Origin: JACRCG01 sp964524835
GTDB taxonomy: Bacteria > Desulfobacterota > Desulfuromonadia > Geobacterales > Pseudopelobacteraceae
Reading direction: 5' to 3'
Assembly (NCBI GenBank): GCA_964524835.1
Contig: CAZGEG010000004.1
Span: 1 to 64,000, forward strand
DNA length: 64,000 nt
In this document: piece after piece, positions 35,228 through 44,279 of the stretch
How the letters are laid out: each line of letters begins with the position of its first letter
How positions within the stretch are numbered: the first letter of the stretch is position 1
Made by a program: the position numbers and the translations under genes
The notes under the pieces: model-generated
What the model was told of the DNA's origin: nothing
The model's database searches: none
The model's input: the letters and a program-made list of their open reading frames with translations, nothing else

Positions 35228-35307
35228 AAAGAGCGAACCAAACTCATGAATTACCCGCCTCAACCACTTTACTGAACTGGTTTTTGGCATCCCTTAATCG
35301 CCATGAT

Positions 35308-36186
35308 TTACTCCACATTCTGGACCTGCTCCCGCATTTTTTCCATTTCCGCCTTGATCCGGATGACCAGAGTCGTAATGCCGGCGTCATTCGATTTCGA
35401 GCCGATCGTGTTGACTTCCCGGTTCATCTCCTGCATCAGGAAATCAAGTTTGCGCCCGACCGGTTCGGAACTGCGGAGCGCCTCGTCAAACTGGCTGAAA
35501 TGGCTCGAAAGCCTCACCAGTTCCTCCGTGATATCTGAGCGGTCAGCCAGCAGCGCCACTTCCTGCGCCAGCCGTCCTTCGTCCATCTCGGCCCCGTCAA
35601 GCAGCTGTACCAGCCGTGTCTTCAGTTTCTGACGGTACTCCAGCACCATCTGCGGTGTCCGCTCTTCCACAAGGCTCGTCCACTCGGCAATCTGCCGCCG
35701 CCTCCCCTGCAGGTCCTCAGCGAGCGTTTCTCCCTCCCGGCTCCGCATGCCGTCCAGCGCTGCAACGGCGGCCTGCACGGCGGCAAGGAGCTGCGGCTGC
35801 AGCTCTGTCTCATCCAGCGCGCCGGCGGTATCTTTCATCACCCCTTTTTGCGACATTATAAACGAGGGGGGAGCATCCTGCGGCAGATTGAGCTCTTTTG
35901 CCAGGCGGCAATAGGCATCATAATAGCTCCGCGCGACAGCCATATCCAGTTGAGGTACGGAATTAGCTGTAGCGGTTTCCTCCCATTGCACCGAAATGTC
36001 AATTTTTCCCCGTTTGAGGATTGAAGCGGCCTGCCGCTTTACCTCGTTCTCGAATGCATAGAACGGCCGCGGCAGCCGCACGGAAATTTCACCGTAGCGA
36101 TGGTTGACGGAACGGATCTCTACCAGAAAATTGCCGCTTGGAGCCGATGCTTCACCTTTGCCATACCCTGTCATACTTTTGAGCAC
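35308..36186 (-). CDS. yicC: YicC family endoribonuclease
   Basis: This 292-aa protein of the YicC/YloC family is now linked to RNA cleavage and sRNA turnover. The family start (KSMTGYGKGE), RSVNHRYGEISVRLPRPFY, and the C-terminal KLDFLMQEMNREVNTIGSKSND are all present. The start is GTG at 36186, with AGGAGG 8 bases before it. An ATG at 36174 is the alternative. It would normally precede gmk. Here the ~11-kb island separates them, but the gene itself is intact. It is divergent from recC. Confidence 0.95.
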   Translation of the reverse strand: MLKSMTGYGKGEASAPSGNFLVEIRSVNHRYGEISVRLPRPFYAFENEVKRQAASILKRGKIDISVQWEETATANSVPQLDMAVARSYYDAYCRLAKELNLPQDAPPSFIMSQKGVMKDTAGALDETELQPQLLAAVQAAVAALDGMRSREGETLAEDLQGRRRQIAEWTSLVEERTPQMVLEYRQKLKTRLVQLLDGAEMDEGRLAQEVALLADRSDITEELVRLSSHFSQFDEALRSSEPVGRKLDFLMQEMNREVNTIGSKSNDAGITTLVIRIKAEMEKMREQVQNVE

Positions 36187-36318
36187 TAAATCTACCTCCT
36201 GACCGCATTAAACGGTATGCGTGCGTCTACAAAGTTATTTTCCAACTTGCCAATAATTTACGTTCACATACCGTAATTCCTGCTTGTTTGTCCAGCCAAT
36301 TCCGGTATAGTTCCGGAC

Positions 36319-39300
36319 ATGCCGACTCTCCGACTCATCACATGCAGTTCGCAACGCCGCCTGCTCGAGGCGCTTGCCGACAGCATCTTCTCCCCGCCGC
36401 TGTCACCGCTGGAAAAAGAGAGCATCGTTGTCCTCAGCAACGGCATGGCACGCTGGATATCCATGGAGCTTGCGGAGCGCCTCGGGGTCTCTGCCTCCCT
36501 TGAGTTCAGTTTTCCCAATGACCTTCTCGACAGGAGCTTCAGGGCGGTGCTACCAGGATCACAGCCATCGTTTCCGTTTACACAGACCGCCCTGACCTGG
36601 CGCATTGCGTCCCTGTTGCCGTCTCTTTCGCACTTGAACGGCTTTGAGCAGATTTCATCATATTTGGGTGACGGCCGAGACGATCGCCGCCTGCTGCAGA
36701 TTTCCCGCGCACTGGCCGACTGCTTCGACCAATACACCATTTTCCGGCCGGAGATGATGTGCGCCTGGGACGGCGGGGATGGTGCCGACTGGCAGGCGCA
36801 GCTATGGCGCGCCATCAGCCGCGACTGCGGGGGTAACCACCGGGCGGCGCTGCTCCGGGAGCTGCAGCGCCGCGTTTCCAGCGGCGCCCGGCCTGACGGT
36901 TCATTACCGCGCCGTATCAGCCTGTTCGGCATTTCATACCTCCCCACGTTCCACCTGGAAGCGCTCCGGCTGCTGTCGACTTATTGCGACGTGACCTGCT
37001 ACCTGCTTAACCCCTGCGGGGAATACTGGGGAACGATCATATCAGAGAAGAGAAAATCCCGGCTGGCGCTCCAGTCGCCGCTGCCGGAAGAAGCTGAAGA
37101 ATATTACGAAACCGGCAATCCGCTCCTTTCCTCGCTCGGCACCCTGGGACAGGAATTCTTCGAGACGCTCCTGGAATACGGCTTCGAAGCCGAAGAGCTG
37201 GGCAGAGAGCCGCAGGCTGCACACCAAAGCGGAGATGCCGTCTCCGCCTCTCTTCTCGCCGCCATTCAAAACGACATCCTCACCCTGTACGACCGCCCGG
37301 CGAGCGGAACCAAAGGTATCGTTTCCGCAGAGGACCGCTCCCTGCAGGTCCACTCCTGTCACGGGACGCTTCGCGAGATGGAGATCCTGTACGACAACCT
37401 GCTGGGGGTTTTTGACGACCTGCCGGACCTTGAGCCGCGCCACATCGTCGTGATGATACCGGACATTGAAACCTACGCACCCTACATCAGTTCCGTTTTC
37501 GGCAGCCGTTCGACCGGACGGCCGCCGCTCCCCTATACAATCGCCGACCGGAGCATCCGCCGGGAAAGTCTTTTTGTCGATGCGTTTCTCAAGGTTCTTG
37601 ACACCGCACCGGGCCGTTTTGCTCTCCAGGAAATGCTCGATCTCCTGGAAATCCCCGCTGTTATGAGCCGATTTGACATCGATGAAGACGAGCTTGTCGT
37701 CATCAGAGAGTGGCTGCATGACTGCAACGTGCGCTGGGGGCTTGATGCCGACCACCGCGTCGAACTCGGTTTCCCGCGCTACACCGATTTCAGCTGGCAG
37801 GCCGGCCTGGACCGGCTGTTTCTCGGCTATGCCATGTCGCCGGATGATGCAGCGACATTTGGCGGCATACTCCCCTACCCCGGCTGTTCAGGCCGTCAGG
37901 CGGAGGCTCTGGGGAAACTGGCCGAATTCATGGCGGTTGTCCGGGAATCCGCCGTCCGTTTTAGCACGCCCCATACCCTGCCCGAATGGGCTGATATTTT
38001 CAACGAGACGGCTGACCGGATGCTGCAGGGCGATGATAACGATTCAGGAGGACCGCTTGCTGTTGCCAAAGCCCTCAACTCACTCCGCGAGGCATCGATC
38101 CTCTACGGTTTCGGGCAGCCGATAGCGCTCGATGCCGTGAAGGATCACCTGGCCGAGGTTCTAGCCGGGAGCGGCGGAGGATACGGTTTCATGGGCGGCT
38201 CGATTACCTTCTGTGCGATGCTGCCGATGCGGAGTATCCCGATGCGGGTAATCTGGCTGGCCGGGATGAATGACGGGCAGTTTCCGCGTACCGAAAGACC
38301 TCCGGGATTCAGCCTGATGAACGGTGCCAGAAGGCGCGGAGACCGGTCGCTGCGGGACGAAGACCGCTACCTGTTCCTCGAGGCGCTGATGGCGGCGGAG
38401 GACCGTTTCTGCATCAGCTATAACGGTCAGAATGACCGCGACAACAGCAGCGTGCCGCCGTCGGTCCTGGTCGCCGAGCTGCTCGACTACGTCACGAACG
38501 GTTTTGTCGGTCCTGACGGCATGACACCGGCATCTGTCCTGACCAGGCACCGGCTGCAGGGATTCAGCCCTCTCTACTTTGACAATTCCGACCCGGCACA
38601 CCTGTTCAGCTACGACCGCGAGATCTGTCAGGCGGTCGAAGCTGGAAGGCTGACGGGGCGCACCGGTCGCCTGTTTATAGATGGATCGCTGCCCTTTGAC
38701 TGCAGCGAGATCCGCCAGATTGATCTGCAGCAGCTGCGGCTTTTCCTGGCAAACCCGGCCGCCGCCTTTCTTCAACAGCGCCTGCGGGTCACCCCTTTCA
38801 ACCCGGCTGAAGAGCCCGATGAATCCGAGCCGTTTTCACTGGACAACCTTTCACGCTACTCCCTCTCACAGGAGCTGGTCGGCCGGATGCTCGAAGGCGC
38901 GCCATACGAAGAATGCCTGGCAGCGGCACGGTCACGGGGAGTCCTGCCGCCGCTGTCAGCAGGCAAGTCGGCCTTTGATGCCGTCTGGGAGCGGAGCCGC
39001 CAGTTTGCCGCGGCGCTTGCATCGCAGCTCGGCACACCGCTGGAGCCGCTCAAGATCGCGTTCGCCGGCGGCAACGCGCTGCTGCACGGCGTCCTCGAAG
39101 GGTGCCGGAGCGGAACGCATACCCGGTGGCGCTGCTCAGGGATGAAGGGGAAGGATCGGCTCGCGCTCTGGCTTGACCACCTGCTGCTCAACACCGTCAG
39201 GGCGGATGGCTACCCGCTGCACAGCACGTTGATCGCATCCGACACGGCCCTGGAGCTGCCTCCGGTTGAGGGTGCCGCCGGCATGTTGTCCAACCTGCTC

Positions 39301-39546
39301 GAACTGTACTGCGAAGGGATGACGCGACCGCTCCGGTTTTTTCCCGAAACGTCCTGGGCTTTTTTGAAAGAGGGGCAGCAGAAGGCGGAAAGGTCCTGGC
39401 GGGGTGATCAGCGGATGGGGTTCCCCGGTGAATGCGACAACCAGGCGGCGGCGCTCTGTTTCGGCGGCGAGGAGCCGTGGGGGGAGGAATTCAATACGCT
39501 GGCGGAGCGGATATACGGGCCGCTGATTGAGGTTATGAAACAATAA
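36319..39546 (+). CDS. recC: Exodeoxyribonuclease V gamma subunit (RecC)
   Basis: This 1075-aa protein is the Chi-recognising subunit of RecBCD, which processes double-strand ends. It starts with the family signature LRLITCSSQRRLLEALAD and VVLSNGMARWISMELAERLG. It has the inactive-helicase and nuclease-like parts expected, including IWLAGMNDGQFPR and GFSLMNGARRRGDRSLRDEDRYLFLEAL near residue 660. The length is normal, so it looks complete. recB and recD, which usually follow recC, are absent. The next gene is convergent and unrelated. Confidence 0.93.
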   Translation: MPTLRLITCSSQRRLLEALADSIFSPPLSPLEKESIVVLSNGMARWISMELAERLGVSASLEFSFPNDLLDRSFRAVLPGSQPSFPFTQTALTWRIASLLPSLSHLNGFEQISSYLGDGRDDRRLLQISRALADCFDQYTIFRPEMMCAWDGGDGADWQAQLWRAISRDCGGNHRAALLRELQRRVSSGARPDGSLPRRISLFGISYLPTFHLEALRLLSTYCDVTCYLLNPCGEYWGTIISEKRKSRLALQSPLPEEAEEYYETGNPLLSSLGTLGQEFFETLLEYGFEAEELGREPQAAHQSGDAVSASLLAAIQNDILTLYDRPASGTKGIVSAEDRSLQVHSCHGTLREMEILYDNLLGVFDDLPDLEPRHIVVMIPDIETYAPYISSVFGSRSTGRPPLPYTIADRSIRRESLFVDAFLKVLDTAPGRFALQEMLDLLEIPAVMSRFDIDEDELVVIREWLHDCNVRWGLDADHRVELGFPRYTDFSWQAGLDRLFLGYAMSPDDAATFGGILPYPGCSGRQAEALGKLAEFMAVVRESAVRFSTPHTLPEWADIFNETADRMLQGDDNDSGGPLAVAKALNSLREASILYGFGQPIALDAVKDHLAEVLAGSGGGYGFMGGSITFCAMLPMRSIPMRVIWLAGMNDGQFPRTERPPGFSLMNGARRRGDRSLRDEDRYLFLEALMAAEDRFCISYNGQNDRDNSSVPPSVLVAELLDYVTNGFVGPDGMTPASVLTRHRLQGFSPLYFDNSDPAHLFSYDREICQAVEAGRLTGRTGRLFIDGSLPFDCSEIRQIDLQQLRLFLANPAAAFLQQRLRVTPFNPAEEPDESEPFSLDNLSRYSLSQELVGRMLEGAPYEECLAAARSRGVLPPLSAGKSAFDAVWERSRQFAAALASQLGTPLEPLKIAFAGGNALLHGVLEGCRSGTHTRWRCSGMKGKDRLALWLDHLLLNTVRADGYPLHSTLIASDTALELPPVEGAAGMLSNLLELYCEGMTRPLRFFPETSWAFLKEGQQKAERSWRGDQRMGFPGECDNQAAALCFGGEEPWGEEFNTLAERIYGPLIEVMKQ

Positions 39547-39674
39547 ACAACATTGAAACGCTTTGTCTGGGCTGCAACAGCGTCTTTACCGAGATTTTCC
39601 AGAAACTCCGCTTTGCCCTCTCTCAGCTTTACTCCCAAACTATGCTCATAGTTTCTTGCGATTACTGTTGCCAC
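39546..39674 (-). pseudogene. Possible small gene remnant between recC and the protease gene
   Basis: A minus-strand open frame starts at the ATG at 39674, overlaps the end of the protease gene, and covers the whole recC-protease gap with a protein-like sequence. It begins MATVIARNYEHSLG and continues with KAEFLENLGKD. It then runs on antisense into recC, so the native stop seems lost. It may be the 5' part of a small gene cut off by rearrangement, or chance coding potential. I cannot name a family. Confidence 0.25.
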
Positions 39675-40237
39675 TCAATGACGTGAGTGTTCAAGTCGAG
39701 ACGATACGGGAAATCTTTCAGGAAGTTCATCCCCAGCAGACCGTCAAATCCGATCCCGGGACCATCGGCAGGCATTATGGTTACGGCGGCACCATGCTTC
39801 ATTTTTGGCCCCACGGCCATATAGTCAACGTCCGTCCGGAAGGCCTGAACCACCCTACCATCAGCCACCCGCATCAACTGGCTCTCTGTGCCGGCAAGTT
39901 TTATACCGAGACGGTTTGCCAGATCAACCGAAATCATTGTGGTTGTCGCCCCGGTATCCAGCAGCAGCCAGGCATCCACGGTTGTATTGCGATAGCTGAA
40001 CCGGACCGGTACGAGCACCTTGCTGTTTTCAACCCTTACTGCGGTGGTCTTGCTGCCGCCGCCGGGATCGGCTTTGGTGGTCCGGGCCTGCTTGCGGTAT
40101 TTAGCGGGGATCTTGCCCTCGTCATCAACCATGACGACTGTTCCGTTCCGGTCGGTGTACTGGAAAAAATCCGCCCGGGCGGTCAGGGAGAATGCCGGCA
40201 GAATCAGGATGAGAAGTATGGTGAGGAATCTGGACAT
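39662..40237 (-). CDS. Secreted retropepsin-like aspartic protease with DUF4124-like start
   Basis: This 191-aa protein has a signal peptide (MSRFLTILLILILPAFSL, cut after ARA), a DUF4124-like region (FFQYTDRNGTVVMVDD), and a retropepsin-like domain with the catalytic Asp in LLLDTGATTTMIS. LGMNFLKDF completes the fold. Retropepsin-like bacterial proteins usually act as dimers. I chose the ATG at 40237 because the signal peptide begins there. The frame opens upstream to 40291. The product is likely periplasmic, with unknown substrate. Confidence 0.85.
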   Translation of the reverse strand: MSRFLTILLILILPAFSLTARADFFQYTDRNGTVVMVDDEGKIPAKYRKQARTTKADPGGGSKTTAVRVENSKVLVPVRFSYRNTTVDAWLLLDTGATTTMISVDLANRLGIKLAGTESQLMRVADGRVVQAFRTDVDYMAVGPKMKHGAAVTIMPADGPGIGFDGLLGMNFLKDFPYRLDLNTHVIEWQQ

Positions 40238-40460
40238 GCTGTTCTTGCACCCCTTTAGTATTAATTTCCACATCCCGCTACTTGGAGGCATTTTTACTAA
40301 CCCCCAATTCAGGATGAATATATTGTTGCGGCATAATTCAGGGAGTTTTTATGTTCACGGATAAAAACATAGGAGTCACGGTTTACTAGCACCAGATTAC
40401 CTGTTACAAAAAACAGTCATGCTATTTAAGCCATCCGGAATTAATACATACTTCAGAAAC

Positions 40461-40496
40461 AAAAAGCCCCACGTACACGGGCACGAGGGGCTTTTT
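40461..40496 (-). terminator. Bidirectional intrinsic terminator after fumarase
   Basis: The perfect stem AAAAAGCCCC/GGGGCTTTTT with a 16-base loop has T-runs on both strands. It lies 20 bases past the fumarase stop. Confidence 0.85.
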
Positions 40497-40516
40497 GTCT
40501 TGACTGTCAATAAATC

Positions 40517-42142
40517 TTACAACCCGAGCTGCTTGAAAAAATCGGTCCCTTTGTCATCAACCAGAATGAAGGCCGGGAAGTTCTCCACCTCTATCTTCCA
40601 GACCGCTTCCATCCCCAGTTCCGGGAAGTCGATGCACTCGACCTTCTTGATGTTCTCCTCGGCCAGAACTGCCGCAGGGCCGCCGATGGAACCGAGATAG
40701 AAGCCGCCGTATTTCTTGCAGGCGTCCGTCACCTGCTGGCTGCGATTCCCCTTGGCGATCATGATCAGTGAGCCGCCCTTGGACTGGAGTTCATCAACAT
40801 ACGAATCCATGCGTCCGGCGGTCGTGGGACCGAAAGAGCCTGAAGCCTTGCCTGGCGGGGTCTTGGCCGGGCCGGCGTAGTAGATCGGATGGTTGAGCAG
40901 GTACTCGGGAAGCGGCTTGCCGCTGTCCATGATCTCCTTGAACTTGGCGTGGGCGATGTCGCGCCCGACCACGATGGTGCCCGAAAGCAGCAGCGGCGTG
41001 GAAACCGGATGCTTGCTCAGCTCGGCCAGGATCTCCTTCATCGGCTTGTTCAGGTCGATCTTGACGCCGTGCTCATGCTTGCCGCGGTACTGCGCGGGGA
41101 TCAGGCGGCCCGGATTGCGGTCCATCTCCTCCACGAACAGGCCGTCCTTGGTGATCTTGGCCTTGATGTTGCGGTCAGCCGAACAGGATACCGCCATGCC
41201 GACCGGGCAGGAAGCGCCGTGACGGGGAAGGCGGATAACCCGCACATCGTGGGCGAAATATTTGCCGCCGAACTGGGCGCCGATGCCGAGTTTCTGGGCG
41301 GCTTCCAGCAGTTTGTCCTCCAGCTCGACATCGCGGAACGCCTGGCCATGATCATTGCCACTGGTCGGCAGTCCGTCCAGCTCCTTGGCGGTTGCCAGCT
41401 TGACTGTCTTCATGCAGGCATCGGCGGAGGTGCCGCCGATGACGAAGGCGATGTGATACGGAGGACAGGCGGCGGTGCCGAGATATTTCATCTTTTCGAC
41501 CAGAAATTTGAACAGCTTGTCCGGCGTCAGCAGAGCTTTGGTCTCCTGGTACAACATGGTCTTGTTGGCGGAACCGCCCCCTTTGGCCATGAATACGAAT
41601 TTGTAGTAATCCCCCTCGGTGGCCAGGATGTCGATCTGGGCCGGCAGGTTGGTGCCGGTGTTGATCTCTTCGTACATATCGAGCGCCACGGTCTGCGAAT
41701 AGCGGAGGTTCTCCTCGGTATAGGTCTTGTAGATACCCTTGGAGAGCCACTCCTCGTCCCTGACGCCGGTCCAGATCTGCTGTCCCTTCTTGGCGGCAAC
41801 GGTTGCGGTGCCTGTATCCTGGCAGACCGGAAGGTCAAAACCGGCGGCGATCTCGGCGTTGCGCAGGAAGGCCAGGGCAACGCCCTTGTCGTTCTGCGAC
41901 GCTTCCGGATCACCCAGGATTTTGGCAACCTGCTCGTTGTGGGCAGGACGGAGCAGAAAAGAGACATCACGCATCGCTTCGTTGGCAAGAATTGAGAGCG
42001 CCTCGGGGCATATCCTCACGACATCCGTGTCGGCAAACTTCTCGACCAGGATATATTTTTCCGAGCCTTCAATTTTGCGGTACTTCGTCTCATCCTTTGC
42101 AAGCGGGAACGGGTCCTGATAAACAAACGGTTTGACAGACAT
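40517..42142 (-). CDS. Class I fumarate hydratase
   Basis: This 541-aa [4Fe-4S] enzyme interconverts fumarate and malate in the citric acid cycle. It is a fused class I type, with the alpha part (about 1-280, with CQDTGTATV) and the beta part (about 300-541, with TTAGRMDSYVD and the GGPAAVLAEENI end). The cysteines expected to hold the cluster are visible in VCQDTG, TAACPPYH and GASCPVGMAV. AAGGAG lies 7 bases before the ATG. The ~200-base leader holds repeat copy B, directly in front of the ribosome binding site. Class I fumarases are oxygen-sensitive, which fits an anaerobe. Confidence 0.95.
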   Translation of the reverse strand: MSVKPFVYQDPFPLAKDETKYRKIEGSEKYILVEKFADTDVVRICPEALSILANEAMRDVSFLLRPAHNEQVAKILGDPEASQNDKGVALAFLRNAEIAAGFDLPVCQDTGTATVAAKKGQQIWTGVRDEEWLSKGIYKTYTEENLRYSQTVALDMYEEINTGTNLPAQIDILATEGDYYKFVFMAKGGGSANKTMLYQETKALLTPDKLFKFLVEKMKYLGTAACPPYHIAFVIGGTSADACMKTVKLATAKELDGLPTSGNDHGQAFRDVELEDKLLEAAQKLGIGAQFGGKYFAHDVRVIRLPRHGASCPVGMAVSCSADRNIKAKITKDGLFVEEMDRNPGRLIPAQYRGKHEHGVKIDLNKPMKEILAELSKHPVSTPLLLSGTIVVGRDIAHAKFKEIMDSGKPLPEYLLNHPIYYAGPAKTPPGKASGSFGPTTAGRMDSYVDELQSKGGSLIMIAKGNRSQQVTDACKKYGGFYLGSIGGPAAVLAEENIKKVECIDFPELGMEAVWKIEVENFPAFILVDDKGTDFFKQLGL

Positions 42143-42157
42143 CGGTACTCTCCTTTT

Positions 42158-42224
42158 TAGTAAGTTAGAAGTGCTTTTCTGCTTTTTTCTGGCAGAAAAT
42201 TATTTCGATAACGCACGTATCCTG
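42158..42224. repeat. Hairpin repeat element, copy B
   Basis: This is the second copy of the element at 20671-20728, 67 bp, in the same genomic orientation. It lies in the leader of the fumarase gene, which reads the opposite strand. The ends are conserved. The stem is TTTTCTGC/GCAGAAAA with a 9-base loop and partly paired flanks reaching the conserved GTTA/TAAC. Because the stem bases differ from copy A but still pair, selection on structure is likely. Confidence 0.6.
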
Positions 42225-42344
42225 TTTATAAGGTCAGGACCAGATGGCGGGTGGTCGATATGTGGCACAGATTGTGACTGTATACAGAACCGGAAGTAGT
42301 TAAGTAATGCAAACCGCTGTATAAATCAAGGCAAAATTATTCTG

Positions 42345-42806
42345 TTACAGGTACAGGCAGCGGAGCAATTTGATACCGTCTTTGAAGAGGACCTGCATCT
42401 TGTTAGGGACGGTGACGGTTTTTACGAGCCCAAGGCCGAATGTCGGGTGAAGTACGAGCCGCTTGGCCAGGAACCTGCCGTTCATGTCGTAGGGGAGAGC
42501 TTTGTCGAGATCGAAGGTCGGCTGGAGAGATGCCCATTCTTCACGTTCCGCTTCAACCGGATCTTTCCTGGATGCACGCGGGACGGCAGTTGTCGAGCGT
42601 GGCTTGCTTGCTGTGGCTTTTTTCGGGGCTTTGGCCTCTTTTGCCGTAGGTGGGGCATGGTAGTTGTGCACACCAAGACAGGTGTTGCATTCGACCCGCA
42701 CGACTTTGCCTTCCACCATCGCAACGATCCGGTGATTCAGTATTTCGCGACACTTGGTGCAACGGGCTTCAATGATGTCGCCGGCGGATAGTTTATTCGT
42801 AGTCAT
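42345..42806 (-). CDS. Hypothetical zinc-ribbon protein
   Basis: This 153-aa protein has an N-terminal zinc ribbon with CTKC and CNTC (residues 16-43), a basic, proline- and alanine-rich linker (about 50-90), and a C-terminal ~60-residue domain ending in GIKLLRCLYL that has a beta-rich look (FGLGLVKTVTVPNKMQVLF). GAAGG lies 6 bases before the ATG. It may bind nucleic acid (inference). I do not recognise the family, though similar small proteins are common in Geobacter as conserved hypotheticals. Confidence 0.75.
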   Translation of the reverse strand: MTTNKLSAGDIIEARCTKCREILNHRIVAMVEGKVVRVECNTCLGVHNYHAPPTAKEAKAPKKATASKPRSTTAVPRASRKDPVEAEREEWASLQPTFDLDKALPYDMNGRFLAKRLVLHPTFGLGLVKTVTVPNKMQVLFKDGIKLLRCLYL

Positions 42807-42871
42807 TTTTTTCCTTCTTTTTGCTGCAGGTTATTTCGTTCCAGTATAAACGATTGGTTTAAAAAATTCAG

Positions 42872-42913
42872 AAAAAAAGCCGCTCTACAGCATCACTGCC
42901 GGTGAGCGGCTTT
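42872..42913 (-). terminator. Intrinsic terminator after paaK
   Basis: The stem AAAGCCGCTC/GAGCGGCTTT is followed by a seven-T run on the minus strand, 27 bases past the ligase stop. It separates paaK from the zinc-ribbon gene. Confidence 0.8.
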
Positions 42914-42940
42914 AAACGTGATTGGGTGAAACGGCGGCTG

Positions 42941-44251
42941 TCAGACCACCCGTTTGTCGATGACTCGCCGGGACTTACCCTCGTGACGCGGAATACTGTT
43001 CGGTTCCACCAGCTTCACTGTAACGCCCACACCTAAGACAGAGTCAATCCTTTTCCCGACCATGTCGAGGAAGGCGCGTTGTTTTTTCATTTCATCAAAA
43101 AAGATGTTCTCCCTCACCTCAATGCAGACTTCCAGCACATCCAGCGAACCTTTGCGATCGACAACCAGCTGGTAGTGCGGTTCGCACCCTTCAATCGCAA
43201 CCAGCACCTCTTCGATCTGCGAAGGGAAAACGTTGACTCCCTTGATGATCAGCATGTCATCGGACCGACCCATGGTTTTCTTCATTCTGGCCATGGTTCT
43301 ACCGCAGGCGCAGGTGGCATGGTCGAGGGACGTGATATCCCGCGTACGGTAGCGGATCATCGGGAAGGCTTCCTTGCTGATCGTCGTCAGCACAAGTTCG
43401 CCGACACTTCCAGGCGGAAGCACCTGGCAGGTTTCCGGATCTATTATCTCGGCAATGAACGCATCCTCGGCGATATGCATGCCGTTTTTGCACAGGCATT
43501 CGCCCGCGACACCCGGACCCATGATTTCGGAAAGGCCGTAATTGTCGGTGGCGCTGATCATCAGCCGTGATTCTATTTCGGTCCGCATCGCTTCAGACCA
43601 GGGTTCGCCGCCAAAGAGACCGACCTTGAGGGAGAGCGCCTGGGGATCTATCCCCTGCTTTTCAATCAGGTCCGCGAGCGTGATCGCATAACTCGGGGTG
43701 CAGACGAGTGCGGTGGACTTGTAATCCTGCATGATCATGATCTGCTTGTCGCTGTTCCCGCCGCTCATCGGGATCACCGCCGCTCCGATCGTCTCCGATC
43801 CGTAGTGAAGGCCGAACGCCCCGGTAAACATGCCGTACCCGAACGCAATCTGCACGACATCATCATGGGTGACCCCGGCCCCCGTCATGATGCGCGCCAC
43901 CAGGTTGGACCACATCTTGAGATCGTTTTTGGTATAGCCGACAACGGTCGGCTTCCCGGTGGTCCCGGATGAGGAGTGAATCCGGACAACTTCGCGCAGC
44001 GGCACCGCAAACATGCCGTAGGGGTAATTGAGCCGCAGGTCTTCCTTGGTTGTAAAGGGAAGCTTAGACAGGTCGGTCAATGAAGCGACGTCCTCGGGAA
44101 TGATGCCGAGTTCGTTGAACTTGTTGCGATAACAGGGCACATTTTTGTAGACACGATTCAATGTCGCCTGAAGGCGCTCCAGTTGAAGCTGCTCCAGTTC
44201 TTCACGAGGCATACATTCGTGCTGGGAATCCCAAATCTGGCTTGACTGCAT
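42941..44251 (-). CDS. paaK: Phenylacetate--CoA ligase
   Basis: This 436-aa adenylate-forming enzyme activates aryl acids with ATP and CoA. It has the AMP-binding motif SSSGTTGKPTVVGYT (about 95-109), YGLSEIMGPGVAGEC, and a C-terminal domain with GRSDDMLIIKGVNVFPSQIEE. I chose the ATG at 44251, which has GAGGG upstream and gives the family length. An upstream extension to 44305 overlaps proS. Geobacter often holds paaK beside housekeeping genes. The substrate could be phenylacetate or a related aromatic acid. Confidence 0.9.
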   Translation of the reverse strand: MQSSQIWDSQHECMPREELEQLQLERLQATLNRVYKNVPCYRNKFNELGIIPEDVASLTDLSKLPFTTKEDLRLNYPYGMFAVPLREVVRIHSSSGTTGKPTVVGYTKNDLKMWSNLVARIMTGAGVTHDDVVQIAFGYGMFTGAFGLHYGSETIGAAVIPMSGGNSDKQIMIMQDYKSTALVCTPSYAITLADLIEKQGIDPQALSLKVGLFGGEPWSEAMRTEIESRLMISATDNYGLSEIMGPGVAGECLCKNGMHIAEDAFIAEIIDPETCQVLPPGSVGELVLTTISKEAFPMIRYRTRDITSLDHATCACGRTMARMKKTMGRSDDMLIIKGVNVFPSQIEEVLVAIEGCEPHYQLVVDRKGSLDVLEVCIEVRENIFFDEMKKQRAFLDMVGKRIDSVLGVGVTVKLVEPNSIPRHEGKSRRVIDKRVV

Positions 44252-44279
44252 TAAAAGGCCCTCGCGCTGATGGTGGTGT

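Larger units (their letters stand above)
24302..35300. other. Accessory (defence-like) island between gmk and yicC
   Basis: About 11 kb separates gmk from yicC. It holds eight minus-strand genes (24365-35183). Base composition is visibly more A+T-rich than the flanks, most clearly in 30607-34035. Six genes overlap one another in a chain, and two more form a HEPN/nucleotidyltransferase pair. No integrase, transposase or tRNA is present at either edge, and I found no direct repeat joining the two boundaries. Content and position suggest horizontal acquisition into a conserved housekeeping operon. The boundaries are approximate. Confidence 0.75.

Noticed and set aside
24302..35300. Mobile element ends (direct or inverted repeats) at the island edges
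   Set aside because: Comparing 24302-24365 with 35228-35300 by eye shows no repeat, and no integrase or transposase gene is present.
42143..42340. Cyclic di-GMP/cGAMP (GEMM) riboswitch before fumarase
   Set aside because: These are frequent in Geobacter, but the conserved GEMM core sequences were not found here or elsewhere in the window by eye.
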